30,366 nucleotides of DNA from JAHHUH01 sp045123075 (GCA_045123075.1 JBGVIJ010000065.1:1-30366); one strand, 5' to 3'; positions 21,632-30,285 are shown, counted from the first letter of the stretch. The notes: generated by a model not told the origin, from the letters alone. Translations and numbers: made by a program.

Positions 21632-22510
21632 ATGAGTAAAAATGTCAAGGAAGCTTTTTGGTATTTGATTCCGGCCGTAATACTTTTCTTGGTATTCTTC
21701 TATTGGCCGCTGATTCAAAATATTTATTTAAGCTTCTTCTCTTGGAATATGGTAAGCCCCACTATGAAATATGTGGGCTTTAAAAACTTCGCTGATATCT
21801 TATCCAGCCCTGAGCTGATTAAGATTATGATTAACACTGTGTTCTATGTTGGCTTCATGTTGATTTTGATCTTTGTACTGCCCTACTTCTATTCTTATAT
21901 TTTGGGTCATCTTATCAAAAAATGGAGCAACTTCTATCGTAGCGCATTGTTCTTGCCTGCAACCTTGTCTTTGGCTGTAGCAAGTATCTTGTTCTTGTGG
22001 ATTTACAATCCCTTGGCTGGTCCTATCAATATCATTCTCAGTATGTTTGATATTACTTCTCCCAGATGGTTTAAAGAAAACTATTTGGTAATTTTCGCAA
22101 TTTGCTCCATCGTTGGTTGGAAGTTCTTTGGCTACAACCTTATCGTTATGTTGGCAGCAATGGTTGCTGTTCCTAAAGAAATGATTGAAGCTGCCAAATT
22201 GGAAAACGCTTCCAACTGGGTAATCTTTAAGAAAATCATTTTGCCGATGACCTCTTCCACTGCTATATATGTATTTACTATTACTGTAGTATTCAGTTTG
22301 CAACACATTTTGGTACCGGTAAACATGCTTACCTACGGTGGTCCTGACCAAGGTTCTTCTAACTTGGTTTACATCGTTTACCAATATGCATTTACCTTCT
22401 TCCAAACCGGTAAAGCTGCTGCTTACGCTGTAATCACCATGTTCGTTTATATGGCATTCCTTTATGTGAAGAATAAATATCTGGAGAAGAAAGTATATTA
22501 TGAAAACTGA
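21632..22510 (+). CDS. Sugar ABC transporter permease, UgpA/MalF type
   Basis: A 292-residue inner-membrane subunit with six predicted membrane segments; the N-terminal 'FWYLIPAVILFLVFFYWPLIQNIYLSF' is a family hallmark. The EAA coupling loop is 'PKEMIEAAKLENASNWVIFKKIILPM'. AAGGAG lies upstream of the ATG. The gene overlaps the next permease by 11 bases, so the two partner subunits are translated together to form the heterodimeric channel. Confidence 0.95.
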   Translation: MSKNVKEAFWYLIPAVILFLVFFYWPLIQNIYLSFFSWNMVSPTMKYVGFKNFADILSSPELIKIMINTVFYVGFMLILIFVLPYFYSYILGHLIKKWSNFYRSALFLPATLSLAVASILFLWIYNPLAGPINIILSMFDITSPRWFKENYLVIFAICSIVGWKFFGYNLIVMLAAMVAVPKEMIEAAKLENASNWVIFKKIILPMTSSTAIYVFTITVVFSLQHILVPVNMLTYGGPDQGSSNLVYIVYQYAFTFFQTGKAAAYAVITMFVYMAFLYVKNKYLEKKVYYEN

Positions 22511-23327
22511 GACAAGAAACGAATTAATTTGGCATGGTTTCCTGATGGTAGCTATCTTCTTGACTTTGTGGCCCATCGTGTTCATGATTTCCACTTCCTT
22601 CAAAGACTTGAGCCAAGTATTTGAATCTACTTTGAACCCGTTGCCCTGGCCCATCACTTTTGATAACTATACCACCGTATTAGGAAACTTCCCCTTATTT
22701 ACTTATATCTGGAACACTTTCCTGATTGCAGCAATTGTTACTGTTTCTAAAACCTTGACCAGTATTTTGTCTGCATTTGCTTTTGTATATTATGATTTCA
22801 AATATAAAGAAAGCCTCTTCAACGGTATGTTGTTGACATTCTTTATCCCTATCACCGTTTTGGTTATGCCTAACTATTTGATGATGTCTAAACTTGGTCT
22901 TTTGAACACTCCTTGGGGCGTTGCACTGCCTTGCTTGGTAGATGGCATGGGGGTATTCCTGATGCGCCAAACCATGCGTTGTGTACCTAAAGCACTTCTC
23001 GAAGCTGCTATTTTGGACGGTGCTAAACCTCGTCAAGTTTTGACCAAAGTTATTCTGCCTTTGATCAAACCTGCATTGTTGGCTAACTCTATCTTGTTCT
23101 TTATTAACTCTTGGAACGAATATTTCTGGCCCTTGCTGATTTTGCAAGATAAAGATTCCTACACTTTGCCCTTGGCGTTGCAAATGTTTATCAGTGCCGA
23201 AGGTGGCAGTGAATGGGGTATTGCAATGGCAGTAGCAACTTTGACAAGTTTGCCGCCGCTGATTTTGTATGGCTTCTGCCAAAAATTCATTATCAATACA
23301 TTTATGAGCTCGGGGGTTAAAGGCTAA
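22500..23327 (+). CDS. Sugar ABC transporter permease, UgpE/MalG type
   Basis: The 275-residue second channel subunit with about six membrane segments and the EAA loop 'PKALLEAAILDGAKPRQVLTKVILPLIKPA'. 'FKDLSQVFESTLNPLPWPITFDNYTTVL' matches the periplasmic region after the first segment in this family. It starts inside the preceding permease gene and its stop overlaps the ATPase start (TAATG), showing tight coupling across the operon. Confidence 0.95.
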   Translation: MKTETRNELIWHGFLMVAIFLTLWPIVFMISTSFKDLSQVFESTLNPLPWPITFDNYTTVLGNFPLFTYIWNTFLIAAIVTVSKTLTSILSAFAFVYYDFKYKESLFNGMLLTFFIPITVLVMPNYLMMSKLGLLNTPWGVALPCLVDGMGVFLMRQTMRCVPKALLEAAILDGAKPRQVLTKVILPLIKPALLANSILFFINSWNEYFWPLLILQDKDSYTLPLALQMFISAEGGSEWGIAMAVATLTSLPPLILYGFCQKFIINTFMSSGVKG

Positions 23328-24406
23328 TGGAACATAGTATTGTATTTTCTCACGTAGATAAAGCATACGGTAAAACCGTTGTTATTAAAGACTTAAACTT
23401 AGAAATTCGCAGAGGCGAACGCTTAATTCTCTTGGGACCTTCTGGTTGCGGTAAAACTACTACCCTGCGTATGATGGCAGGCTTTGAAGATATCTCCGCT
23501 GGCGAACTTTACATGGATGGTAAAGTCGTAAATGATGTTCCTCCCGGAGAACGTAATATTGCAATGGTATTCCAAAGCTATGCTTTGTTCCCGCATTTGA
23601 CTGTTTGGGAAAACATCACCTTTGGTCTCGTATTGCAAAAACTTCCTAAAGAAGAAATCGAAAAACGCACTTATCAAGCATTGGATATCCTCCACTTGCG
23701 TGGTCAAGAACACAAAAAGACCCATGAACTTTCCGGCGGTCAAAAACAACGTGTTGCTCTGTGCCGTGCACTTGTTAAACAATCTCCGTTCTTCTTCTTG
23801 GACGAACCTCTTTCCAACCTTGACGCTCAATTGCGCCAAAAAGCTCGTACTGAATTGGTAAAAATTCATGAAATGTTCCGTCCTACCATGGTTTATGTAA
23901 CCCATGACCAAATCGAAGCAATGACCGTTGCTGATCGTATTGCGGTTATGAATAAAGGTAAAGTTCAACAAATCGATACTCCGGATACCATTTACCATCA
24001 TCCGGCAAACGTATTTGTTGCAACCTTTATCGGTTCTCCTGCAATGAACGTAGTTAAAGCTCGCATTGAAGGCACCAAAATTGTAATCGGTGAATGCGCT
24101 ATTGAAATTCCTGCTGAATGGTTGAAAATTGTTGGCACCCGCAAAGAAGTTATCTTCGGCTTGCGTCCGGAAGCAGCTAAACCTAACTTTGACCAAGCAA
24201 TGGTTAAAGGTACCGTTGACTTTATGGAAAACACCGGTAACCTTAAAACTGCTAGCTTGACTTTGGCTGACGGTCAAAACTTCTTTATCCAAGACAGCAA
24301 CCAAAACATTGACTTGCGCGATGTTACCGGCTTTGACTTTGACTGGACTAATGTAAACTTGTTTGATGTTGAAACCGAAGAAAATATCGGTTATGTAGAG
24401 GCATAA
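23327..24406 (+). CDS. Sugar ABC transporter ATPase (MalK/UgpC/MsmK type)
   Basis: A 359-residue ATPase with Walker A GPSGCGKTT at 37-45, Q-loop 'MVFQSYALFPHLTVWENI', signature LSGGQKQR, Walker B 'FFFLDEPLSNLDAQLR' and H-loop 'YVTHDQIEAMT'. The C-terminal region (about 240-355) is the TOBE-type regulatory domain of the MalK group, which marks carbohydrate (CUT1) importers. It directly follows both permeases, so it is likely dedicated to them, although MsmK-like ATPases can serve several importers. Confidence 0.95.
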   Translation: MEHSIVFSHVDKAYGKTVVIKDLNLEIRRGERLILLGPSGCGKTTTLRMMAGFEDISAGELYMDGKVVNDVPPGERNIAMVFQSYALFPHLTVWENITFGLVLQKLPKEEIEKRTYQALDILHLRGQEHKKTHELSGGQKQRVALCRALVKQSPFFFLDEPLSNLDAQLRQKARTELVKIHEMFRPTMVYVTHDQIEAMTVADRIAVMNKGKVQQIDTPDTIYHHPANVFVATFIGSPAMNVVKARIEGTKIVIGECAIEIPAEWLKIVGTRKEVIFGLRPEAAKPNFDQAMVKGTVDFMENTGNLKTASLTLADGQNFFIQDSNQNIDLRDVTGFDFDWTNVNLFDVETEENIGYVEA

Positions 24407-24409
24407 AAA

Positions 24410-25165
24410 ATGAGAATTGCAGTAAGTGATTTACTTTTCCCTGGTTTTAGAAAATTTGGCGTTCGTCCGTTAAACACTGAATACGGCATCGAATTCTTTT
24501 ATGAATTTGGTCATGACTACTATTGGGACGAAGAAACTGCTGCTTGGGGCAATCGCGAATTTAGCATTCATGGTCCTTGCGTTGCAGTTGACTTGGCAGA
24601 TAAAGACAATTTGAACTATTTGCCCGCATTTGAAGCAACCTTCAAATATGCACAAAAAATTAACGCTCAATTCGTAGTAGTACATACCAACGAATGCTTG
24701 CCTGCTGACCTTAAAGCTGGTCAAGAACTGGTGATCTCCCGTTTGGCAGAACTCTTAGATATGGCAAAAGCTTACGGCGTAACCTTGGTTATCGAAAACG
24801 TAGGCCTGCGTACTAAAGGTAATGTACTCTTTACTTTGGAAGAATACTACGCACTCTTTGAACGCTTCCCGCAAGCAATGTCCTTGATTGATACCGGTCA
24901 TGCTCATGTAAATGGTTGGGATATTCCTGCTGTTGTAGAAAAATTGGGCGACAAGCTTTTTGCTTTTCATATTCACGACAACGACGGCGAAGGAGACGAC
25001 CATTTGCCCGTATGGCAAGGCACCATTGATTGGGATAAACTCTTCCCGGCAATCAAAGCACACGCTTCCAAAGCAATCCTTGTTATGGAATACTGCTGTG
25101 GTTTCGAAAACACCACTGAACTGGAAGCTCACCTTGCTGAACTGAAAGCTAAATACGAAATCTAA
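24410..25165 (+). CDS. Sugar phosphate isomerase/epimerase-like TIM-barrel protein
   Basis: A 251-residue protein of the xylose isomerase-like/AP endonuclease 2 TIM-barrel superfamily. Metal-site candidates are in the usual places: H54, H92, E129 (in 'VIENVG'), D161 and H164 (in 'LIDTGHAHV'), H187/H189 ('FHIHDNDGEGDDH') and a late glutamate ('VMEYCCG'). Members include sugar-ketose isomerases, epimerases and inosose dehydratases, and divergent members are hard to assign. It starts three bases after the ATPase stop, so it belongs to the uptake operon. It probably acts on the imported compound or its phosphate. It is not a UgpQ-type glycerophosphodiesterase by motif, although the position matches ugpQ in some ugp operons. 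Confidence 0.82.
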   Translation: MRIAVSDLLFPGFRKFGVRPLNTEYGIEFFYEFGHDYYWDEETAAWGNREFSIHGPCVAVDLADKDNLNYLPAFEATFKYAQKINAQFVVVHTNECLPADLKAGQELVISRLAELLDMAKAYGVTLVIENVGLRTKGNVLFTLEEYYALFERFPQAMSLIDTGHAHVNGWDIPAVVEKLGDKLFAFHIHDNDGEGDDHLPVWQGTIDWDKLFPAIKAHASKAILVMEYCCGFENTTELEAHLAELKAKYEI

Positions 25166-25174
25166 AATTTAAAT

Positions 25175-25205
25175 CTCCACTCTAAAAAGGGTGGAGGTTT
25201 TTTCT
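25175..25205 (+). terminator. Terminator of the sugar importer operon
   Basis: CTCCAC (25175-25180) pairs with GTGGAG (25191-25196), followed by a run of T. Confidence 0.85.
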
Positions 25206-25220
25206 TTTCAATTGCGTCGT

Positions 25221-25249
25221 TTGTCTTTTGGGATAAAGTATTCTATAAT
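25221..25249 (+). promoter_or_regulatory. Lipase gene promoter
   Basis: TTGTCT (25221-25226), a 17-bp spacer and a perfect TATAAT (25244-25249), about 35 bases before the lipase start codon. Confidence 0.65.
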
Positions 25250-25284
25250 GTGAGCAGGAATACTTATTGAACGGAGGAGTTTCT

Positions 25285-26658
25285 ATGAAAAAATTTCTGC
25301 TGACATTTTTAAGCCTGTGCTTATATTGCTTGCCTGCCTTCGCTGCAGAAAAATCTGTGAAAGAACAATTGCGTGAGGCGTACCTTACTTCTATTTCTGC
25401 CGCGTCTTGTTTAGGTGTGTACTTGCCGGAAAATTCCAGTGAGTTCAGTTTTATGCGTAGTCATGGTTGGGAGATTGCTCCTTATACTTTTGAAGACGAG
25501 GGCGTAAAGACCAACTTCTCCATTGCCAGCAATACTTGTGACGATTGTGGTATGGAGCTTTACATTGTTACTTTTAAAGGTAGCACCAGCAAGAAGGATT
25601 GGGGAATTAATTTAAAGACTTCCCACACTGCTTACGGTGGCACTACCTTGGAAGAGATGGAAGCAATTGCAAAAACTGCTCCGAAAGAAAAGAAGCCTGC
25701 GGTTCACGAAGGCTTTAACACTTACGTAGATTCTGTGTTGCGTTCTTCCGTAGTGAATGGGGATAGCAAGTTCAAAGGCGTTTTTAAAAAGGTATATGAA
25801 ACTGGAAACAGTCACTTAATTTTAACTGGTCATAGCCTGGGGGGCGCCGCTGCTACTCTTTTAGGGGAACGTCTTGTAGATTTAGGAATGCCCAAAGAAA
25901 AATTTACCGTTATTACTTTTGGCGCTCCTGCTGTCGGCAATGATGAGTTCGCTTTAGAATATGGTGATAAGATTGAGCTCTTGCGTGTAACTAATACTTC
26001 TGACCCTGTTCCTGGCAGTTTGCAAACTTTCTTTGGTGGCTACAAACAATTTGGTGAGCACGTAAAATATCACATCTCTCCGAAGATTAGCAGTAATAAT
26101 CACGACATTGCCATGTATGTAGATTACAGTGTTAGCGAATATTACAAAGCTTTTGATAAGGCGGTAGCTTCCGGTGTTACACAGGCTTTACCTTACAATA
26201 GAACTACTTCTGGTAACCCATTAGTTGCTCTGTGGCTTCACGGTGCTCCCGGTTTGGGAAAACGTCACTACGTTCCTGATATCAAGCGTTTGATTGCTGA
26301 AGAATATATGAATATGTTGCCTTCTTATGTGGTGATGGATGATGCTCTTGACGAAGATACTTTCTATCGTCACGAGGATATTATACGTTTGAGCCAAGAA
26401 ATTGGAGCAGAATATGTTGTTGTGTGCGGTATTGATGGTAACCAAGCTAAAGATAAAAACTATTGGTACATTGTTTTAAATCAGGGCGTATTTAAAGCGG
26501 ATGGTTCTCTGGTAAGCATCGTAACTTTTGCTAAAAAGGTTGGTGCAACAGGTACTATTCAAGCTACCGGTGAAAATTTGCTTAATGCCAAGGCGGAGCT
26601 GGAAAATCATTTGCCGTTCATAACTACCCAGCAACAAAAGATGTTATGTCATTACTAA
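25285..26658 (+). CDS. Exported class 3 lipase-like protein with an extra C-terminal domain
   Basis: A 457-residue protein. The ATG at 25285 follows CGGAGGAG; the upstream in-frame TTG (25267) has no such site. A signal peptide (about 1-20, ending 'LPAFA') predicts export. The alpha/beta-hydrolase core has the nucleophile elbow GHSLGG with serine at 184, a likely catalytic aspartate at 240 ('TNTSDPVPG') and a histidine at 259 or 263 ('HVKYHIS'), the order of class 3 (Rhizomucor-type) lipases. Residues about 300-457 are not part of that core. They contain 'IGAEYVVVCGIDGNQ' and 'YWYIVLNQGVFKADGSLVS', reminiscent of the alpha/beta fold seen in LpoB/CsgG-like periplasmic proteins, an uncertain comparison. 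Substrate is unknown. Confidence 0.82.
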   Translation: MKKFLLTFLSLCLYCLPAFAAEKSVKEQLREAYLTSISAASCLGVYLPENSSEFSFMRSHGWEIAPYTFEDEGVKTNFSIASNTCDDCGMELYIVTFKGSTSKKDWGINLKTSHTAYGGTTLEEMEAIAKTAPKEKKPAVHEGFNTYVDSVLRSSVVNGDSKFKGVFKKVYETGNSHLILTGHSLGGAAATLLGERLVDLGMPKEKFTVITFGAPAVGNDEFALEYGDKIELLRVTNTSDPVPGSLQTFFGGYKQFGEHVKYHISPKISSNNHDIAMYVDYSVSEYYKAFDKAVASGVTQALPYNRTTSGNPLVALWLHGAPGLGKRHYVPDIKRLIAEEYMNMLPSYVVMDDALDEDTFYRHEDIIRLSQEIGAEYVVVCGIDGNQAKDKNYWYIVLNQGVFKADGSLVSIVTFAKKVGATGTIQATGENLLNAKAELENHLPFITTQQQKMLCHY

Positions 26659-26677
26659 TATTACAGGAGGGTGCGCT

Positions 26678-27313
26678 GTGGATTTGAAGCATTTAGGGGA
26701 AGAGTTAAATAATTGTGCTCAATGTCAGTTCCGTCAAACTTGCATTAGTCCTGTGGGATGGTTTGGCAATCCTGAAAGCCCCATTGTTTTTGTTGGGGAG
26801 GGACCTGGCGGTGTGGAAGATGATTACGGTTGTCCGTTGATTGGTCCTTCCGGACAACTGCTTGATAAGGCTTTGTGGGCGGCGAAGATGACTCGCGATA
26901 GAGTGCTTACTACTAATGTAATAAAATGTCGTCCTAAAAATAATCGTACTCCCGATATTGCAGAAGCAGAGTTCTGCGGCAAGCTTTGGCTTGATAGGGA
27001 ATTAGAGATTATCCAGCCTAAAGTTGTTGTGGCATTAGGTGGTGTTGCCATGCATTATCTTGGTAATCCTGATATGCGTATCACTCGTGACCGTGGACAA
27101 TGGTTCAAGACTCGTCAAGGTTTTGATTGCATTGCCACTTATCATCCTGCATTTTTGTTGCGTTTGTACGGAAAGCAACTTGTTTCTGCAAAATGGGATG
27201 TGTTCCACGATTTAGAAGCAGCTCGAGATCGTGCAGCGGAGCTTGCTCCTGGATATAATTTTATGTCGGAAGAAAAAGTAGATTTATTTAAGCTCTTCAA
27301 CAAACGCAAATGA
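26678..27313 (+). CDS. Family 4 uracil-DNA glycosylase (4Fe-4S)
   Basis: Removes uracil from DNA to start base excision repair. The 211 residues show the family 4 pattern: four cysteines for a 4Fe-4S cluster at 13, 16, 84 and 100 (the 84-100 gap matches known members), the 'VGEGPGGVEDDYGCPLIGPSGQLLD' active-site region, 'NVIKCRPKNNRTP', and the uracil-binding motif 'TYHPAFLLR'. The start is GTG at 26678 after AGGAGGG. It lies 19 bases after the lipase gene and may be cotranscribed with it. Confidence 0.93.
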   Translation: MDLKHLGEELNNCAQCQFRQTCISPVGWFGNPESPIVFVGEGPGGVEDDYGCPLIGPSGQLLDKALWAAKMTRDRVLTTNVIKCRPKNNRTPDIAEAEFCGKLWLDRELEIIQPKVVVALGGVAMHYLGNPDMRITRDRGQWFKTRQGFDCIATYHPAFLLRLYGKQLVSAKWDVFHDLEAARDRAAELAPGYNFMSEEKVDLFKLFNKRK

Positions 27314-27359
27314 AAATAATTTTCTGTGGAAGTATTCTCGTAAAATATTTGTGAAGTCA

Positions 27360-27388
27360 TTGAATTGCTTTCTGTTGGAAGCTATAAT
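27360..27388 (+). promoter_or_regulatory. Superoxide reductase gene promoter
   Basis: TTGAAT (27360-27365), a 17-bp spacer and perfect TATAAT (27383-27388). The start site would lie about 65 bases before the desulfoferrodoxin ATG. Confidence 0.65.
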
Positions 27389-27458
27389 GATTACAACAAA
27401 GGAAAGTAATTGACTATGAAGTTCAAATAATTTTTATAAAGTTAAGGAGTGAAAAATC

Positions 27459-27836
27459 ATGAAAAAATTTTTTGTATGTAAACATTGTGGCAATATGATT
27501 GGCTTGCTTCACGATGGTGGCGTTCCGATGATGTGCTGCGGTGAAAAAATGGTAGAGCTGGTTCCCAACACTACTGATGCTGCACAAGAAAAGCACGTTC
27601 CTGTTGCTACTGTTGAAGGCAACAAAGTTGTGGTAAATGTTGGTAGCGTAGATCATCCCATGGTTGCAGAACACTGGATTCAATGGGTATATCTTGAAAC
27701 TGACAAAGGCGGTCATCGTAAAGTACTGAACCTCGGTGAAAAACCTAACGTAGTTTTCGCACTGACTGAAGATGAAAAACCGTTGGCGGTTTATGAATAT
27801 TGCAATCTTCACGGCTTGTGGGTAGCAAAACTCTAA
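27459..27836 (+). CDS. dfx: Desulfoferrodoxin (class I 2Fe superoxide reductase)
   Basis: Reduces superoxide to hydrogen peroxide without making oxygen, a defence typical of anaerobes. The 125-residue protein has both iron centres. The desulforedoxin-like centre I is ligated by C7, C10, C26 and C27. The catalytic centre II is ligated by H46, H66, H72, C115 and H118 (His4-Cys), with the adjacent E44-K45 pair as in characterised enzymes. AAGGAG precedes the ATG. It has its own promoter and terminator. Electron donors such as rubredoxin are not encoded here. Confidence 0.97.
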   Translation: MKKFFVCKHCGNMIGLLHDGGVPMMCCGEKMVELVPNTTDAAQEKHVPVATVEGNKVVVNVGSVDHPMVAEHWIQWVYLETDKGGHRKVLNLGEKPNVVFALTEDEKPLAVYEYCNLHGLWVAKL

Positions 27837-27851
27837 TAAAACATAAAAAAT

Positions 27852-27884
27852 AAGGCATCACCGAAAGGTGATGCCTTTGTTGTT
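27852..27884. terminator. Bidirectional terminator between dfx and the ABC-F gene
   Basis: GGCATCACC (27854-27862) pairs with GGTGATGCC (27867-27875) around a GAAA tetraloop. T-rich sequence flanks both sides, suitable for the two convergent genes. Confidence 0.9.
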
Positions 27885-27886
27885 TA

Positions 27887-29443
27887 TTAGATGATTTTAG
27901 TGGTCCAGTCTTCGATGTTCCAAACTTTGTCAATCCAACCTTCGTAGAATTCAGGCTCGTGGGAAACGAGAAGTACACTGCCTTTGAAAGCTTTGATTGC
28001 GCGTTGCAATTCTTCTTTAGCGTCAACGTCCAAGTGGTTGGTAGGTTCGTCCAGTACCAGCCAGTTGATGTCTTTAAGCATCAGCTTGCAAAGACGTACT
28101 TTCGCAGCTTCGCCACCACTGAGAACGAAAACTTTACTAGTGATGTGTTCGTTAGTCAAGCCGCAACCTGCGAGAGCAGCACGAACTTCATAGTTAGTGA
28201 GGCCGGGGTATTCGTCCCAAACATCTTCCAACGCAGTTTTTTCGTTCTTTTCACGTTCTTCTTGTTCAAAGTAACCCGGTTGTAAGAATTCACCCAGTTC
28301 AACTTTACCGCTAACGGGAGGAATAAGACCGAGGATGGTTTTGAGGAGAGTGGTTTTACCCAAACCGTTTACACCACGGATTGCGATTTTTTGACCGCGT
28401 TCCAAATTGAAGGTAACGGGACGGGTAAGCGGAGTATCGTAACCCAAAACCAAGTCTTTAGCTTCAACGATGAAGCGGCTCGGAGTACGAGCTTCATTAA
28501 ATCTAAAGGTCGGTTTAATTTTTTCACGGGGTTTTTCAATCATTTCCATTTTGTCCAGCTTACGTTGACGGCTCTTCGCCATGTTGGTAGTTGCAACGCG
28601 AGCTTTATTGCGAGCAATGAAGTCTTCCAATTTAGCAACTTCTTGTTGTTGGCGTTCATAAGCAGCTTCTTGTTGAGATTTGTAGATTGCATACATTTCT
28701 TGGAAGCGGTTGTAGTCGCCAGTGTAACGAGTAAGGTTGCTGTTTTCCAAATGGTAGATTACGTTTACTACGCTATTAAGGAAGCTAATATCATGGGAGA
28801 TGAGGATGAATGCATGCTCATAGTTTTGCAAGAATTTAGTGAGCCATTCAATGTGTTCAACGTCCAGATAGTTGGTAGGTTCGTCCAAGAGCAGGATGTT
28901 GGAGTTTTGGAGAAGCAGTTTAGTTAAGAGAACTTTACTGCGTTGACCACCGGAAAGGTCTGCAACGTCACGGTCAAGACCAACGCTGCCCAAGCCCAAA
29001 CCGTTAGCAACTTCTTCGATTTTAGCGTCAAGAGAGTAGAAGCCGCTATGTTCCAATTCAGATTGGATTTCACCAACGGTGTTCATCATTTTATCAAGTT
29101 CTTCCGGAGTTGCGTCGCCCATTTTATCGTACAGATCGAGCATTTGTTGTTCCATTTCGTACATGCCTTGGAAAGCGGTACGCAATACTTCGCGGATGGT
29201 CATACCTTTTTCCAAAGTGCTTTGTTGGTCAAGGTAACCAACGCTTACTTTGCCAGGCCATTCAACTTTACCTTCGTCCGGTTGCAAGTGACCGGTAACG
29301 ATGTTCAAGAAGGTAGATTTACCTTCACCGTTAGCACCTACGAGGCCAACGTGTTCACCGCGCAACAATTTAAAAGAAACATCTTCCAGAATTTGGCGAC
29401 CGCCAAAAGAGTGGGAAACATTAGTAACGTTTAAGTAGCTCAT
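27887..29443 (-). CDS. ABC-F family ATPase
   Basis: A 518-residue soluble protein with two ABC ATPase domains and no membrane segments, as in the ABC-F group that acts on the ribosome. Domain 1 has Walker A GANGEGKST at 36-44, signature LSGGQ at 163-167 and Walker B 'LLLDEPTNYLD'. Domain 2 has GVNGLGKTT at 357-365 and 'LSGGEAAKVRLCKLML' with 'LVLDEPTNHLD'. The linker (about 250-310) is a charged helical hairpin, the P-site tRNA interaction motif region. Size and short C-terminus most resemble YbiT/YkpA-type members, with Uup or an antibiotic-resistance ABC-F as less likely alternatives. The ATG is preceded by AGAGGT. It is a single gene on the minus strand. Confidence 0.9.
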   Translation of the reverse strand: MSYLNVTNVSHSFGGRQILEDVSFKLLRGEHVGLVGANGEGKSTFLNIVTGHLQPDEGKVEWPGKVSVGYLDQQSTLEKGMTIREVLRTAFQGMYEMEQQMLDLYDKMGDATPEELDKMMNTVGEIQSELEHSGFYSLDAKIEEVANGLGLGSVGLDRDVADLSGGQRSKVLLTKLLLQNSNILLLDEPTNYLDVEHIEWLTKFLQNYEHAFILISHDISFLNSVVNVIYHLENSNLTRYTGDYNRFQEMYAIYKSQQEAAYERQQQEVAKLEDFIARNKARVATTNMAKSRQRKLDKMEMIEKPREKIKPTFRFNEARTPSRFIVEAKDLVLGYDTPLTRPVTFNLERGQKIAIRGVNGLGKTTLLKTILGLIPPVSGKVELGEFLQPGYFEQEEREKNEKTALEDVWDEYPGLTNYEVRAALAGCGLTNEHITSKVFVLSGGEAAKVRLCKLMLKDINWLVLDEPTNHLDVDAKEELQRAIKAFKGSVLLVSHEPEFYEGWIDKVWNIEDWTTKII

Positions 29444-29494
29444 TTTATACCTCTTAAAAATTTAATTCATTTGGATTTCAAAACATACATAAGC

Positions 29495-29523
29495 ATTTTA
29501 TTATGCCCTGCCTCGTTTGTAAA
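29495..29523 (-). promoter_or_regulatory. ABC-F gene promoter
   Basis: Reading the minus strand: TTTACA (29523-29518), a 17-bp spacer and TAAAAT (29500-29495), about 50 bases before the start codon. Confidence 0.6.
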
Positions 29524-29552
29524 GGGTTAAGCCTGTTGTGAAGCAAATAAAT

Positions 29553-29582
29553 TTGTTATTATGAGTTACGTTGTGATAAAAT
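29553..29582 (+). promoter_or_regulatory. Candidate promoter of the YhcH-family gene
   Basis: TTGTTA (29553-29558), an 18-bp spacer and TAAAAT (29577-29582), about 36 bases before the start codon. Confidence 0.5.
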
Positions 29583-29617
29583 AAAATTACCGAAATTTGA
29601 AGTAGAAGGTGACTTAT

Positions 29618-30085
29618 ATGATTACTGGTAATAAAAGTGACATCGCAAAAGTGCTGCCCTATGTTGGCGAAGGTTTGCAAAAAGCTTTAGCTTATATCGC
29701 AGCAACTGATTTTGCGCATATTGAAAATGGCGAATACGAAATTGACGGTCGCAATGTTTTTGCGCGCGTAAACACTTACGAAACTGAACCGAAAGCTGAA
29801 CGTCGTAGTGAAAAACATAACGATTATATCGACGTGCAATTCGTTGCTCGTGGCGAGGAAGGAATTTGGTTTGCTCCCTTGGAAGAAAAATATGTTGTGA
29901 CAGAAGATTTGAGCGAAGAAAACGACGTGCTTTTCTACGCTGATCCTCAAGAAGCAAACTGTGTAAAACTTAGCGCAGGTGACTTCGCAGTGTTCTTCCC
30001 GTGGGAGTTGCATCGCCCCAATTGCCAACGTGATGGCAAAGCTAGCGATGTGCAAAAAATCGTAGTAAAAGTTAAGGCTTTATAA
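29618..30085 (+). CDS. YhcH/YjgK/YiaL (EbgC) family protein
   Basis: A 155-residue protein of the DUF386 family, which has a cupin-like beta-sandwich and includes EbgC (beta-galactosidase small subunit) and proteins linked to sialic acid and other sugar catabolism. Family marks are 'EKHNDYIDVQFVARGEEGIWFAP' and the metal-site segment 'FAVFFPWELHRPN'. The ATG at 29618 is seven bases after AGAAGGTG; the GTG at 29609 overlaps that site. No sugar catabolic gene is adjacent, so the role, perhaps sugar anomer or epimer handling, is not determined. Confidence 0.88.
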   Translation: MITGNKSDIAKVLPYVGEGLQKALAYIAATDFAHIENGEYEIDGRNVFARVNTYETEPKAERRSEKHNDYIDVQFVARGEEGIWFAPLEEKYVVTEDLSEENDVLFYADPQEANCVKLSAGDFAVFFPWELHRPNCQRDGKASDVQKIVVKVKAL

Positions 30086-30132
30086 GCCAAAAACTTTCTC
30101 AAAAAAATTTTAAAAAAGTTTTAGAAAAAGTG

Positions 30133-30161
30133 TTGACAAAGTAACATCACATCTGTATAAT
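30133..30161 (+). promoter_or_regulatory. tRNA operon promoter
   Basis: Perfect TTGACA (30133-30138), a 17-bp spacer and perfect TATAAT (30156-30161), about 42 bases before the first tRNA, as expected for a strong stable-RNA promoter. Confidence 0.85.
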
Positions 30162-30203
30162 AACGTTTGTGAGGTTGAGCGAACACAAAACTTCACGAAA
30201 GAT

Positions 30204-30279
30204 TCCCCGATAGTTCAGTCGGTAGAACGGCGGACTGTTAATCCGTATGTCGTAGGTTCGAGTCCTACTCGGGGAGCCA
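30204..30279 (+). tRNA. tRNA-Asn (anticodon GTT)
   Basis: Full cloverleaf: acceptor TCCCCGA (30204-30210) with TCGGGGA (30269-30275), anticodon stem GCGGA/TCCGT with loop CTGTTAA, T arm GTAGG-TTCGAGT-CCTAC, discriminator G and an encoded CCA. Anticodon GTT reads asparagine codons. Confidence 0.97.
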
Positions 30280-30285
30280 AAAACT

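Noticed and set aside
24410..25165. UgpQ glycerophosphodiester phosphodiesterase
   Set aside because: The position would fit, but the metal-site motifs are those of xylose isomerase-like TIM barrels, not of GDPD proteins.
30086..30130. AT-rich inverted repeat before the tRNA promoter as a terminator
   Set aside because: AAAACTTT and AAAGTTTT can pair but the stem has almost no G-C pairs and no T run follows on the plus strand.
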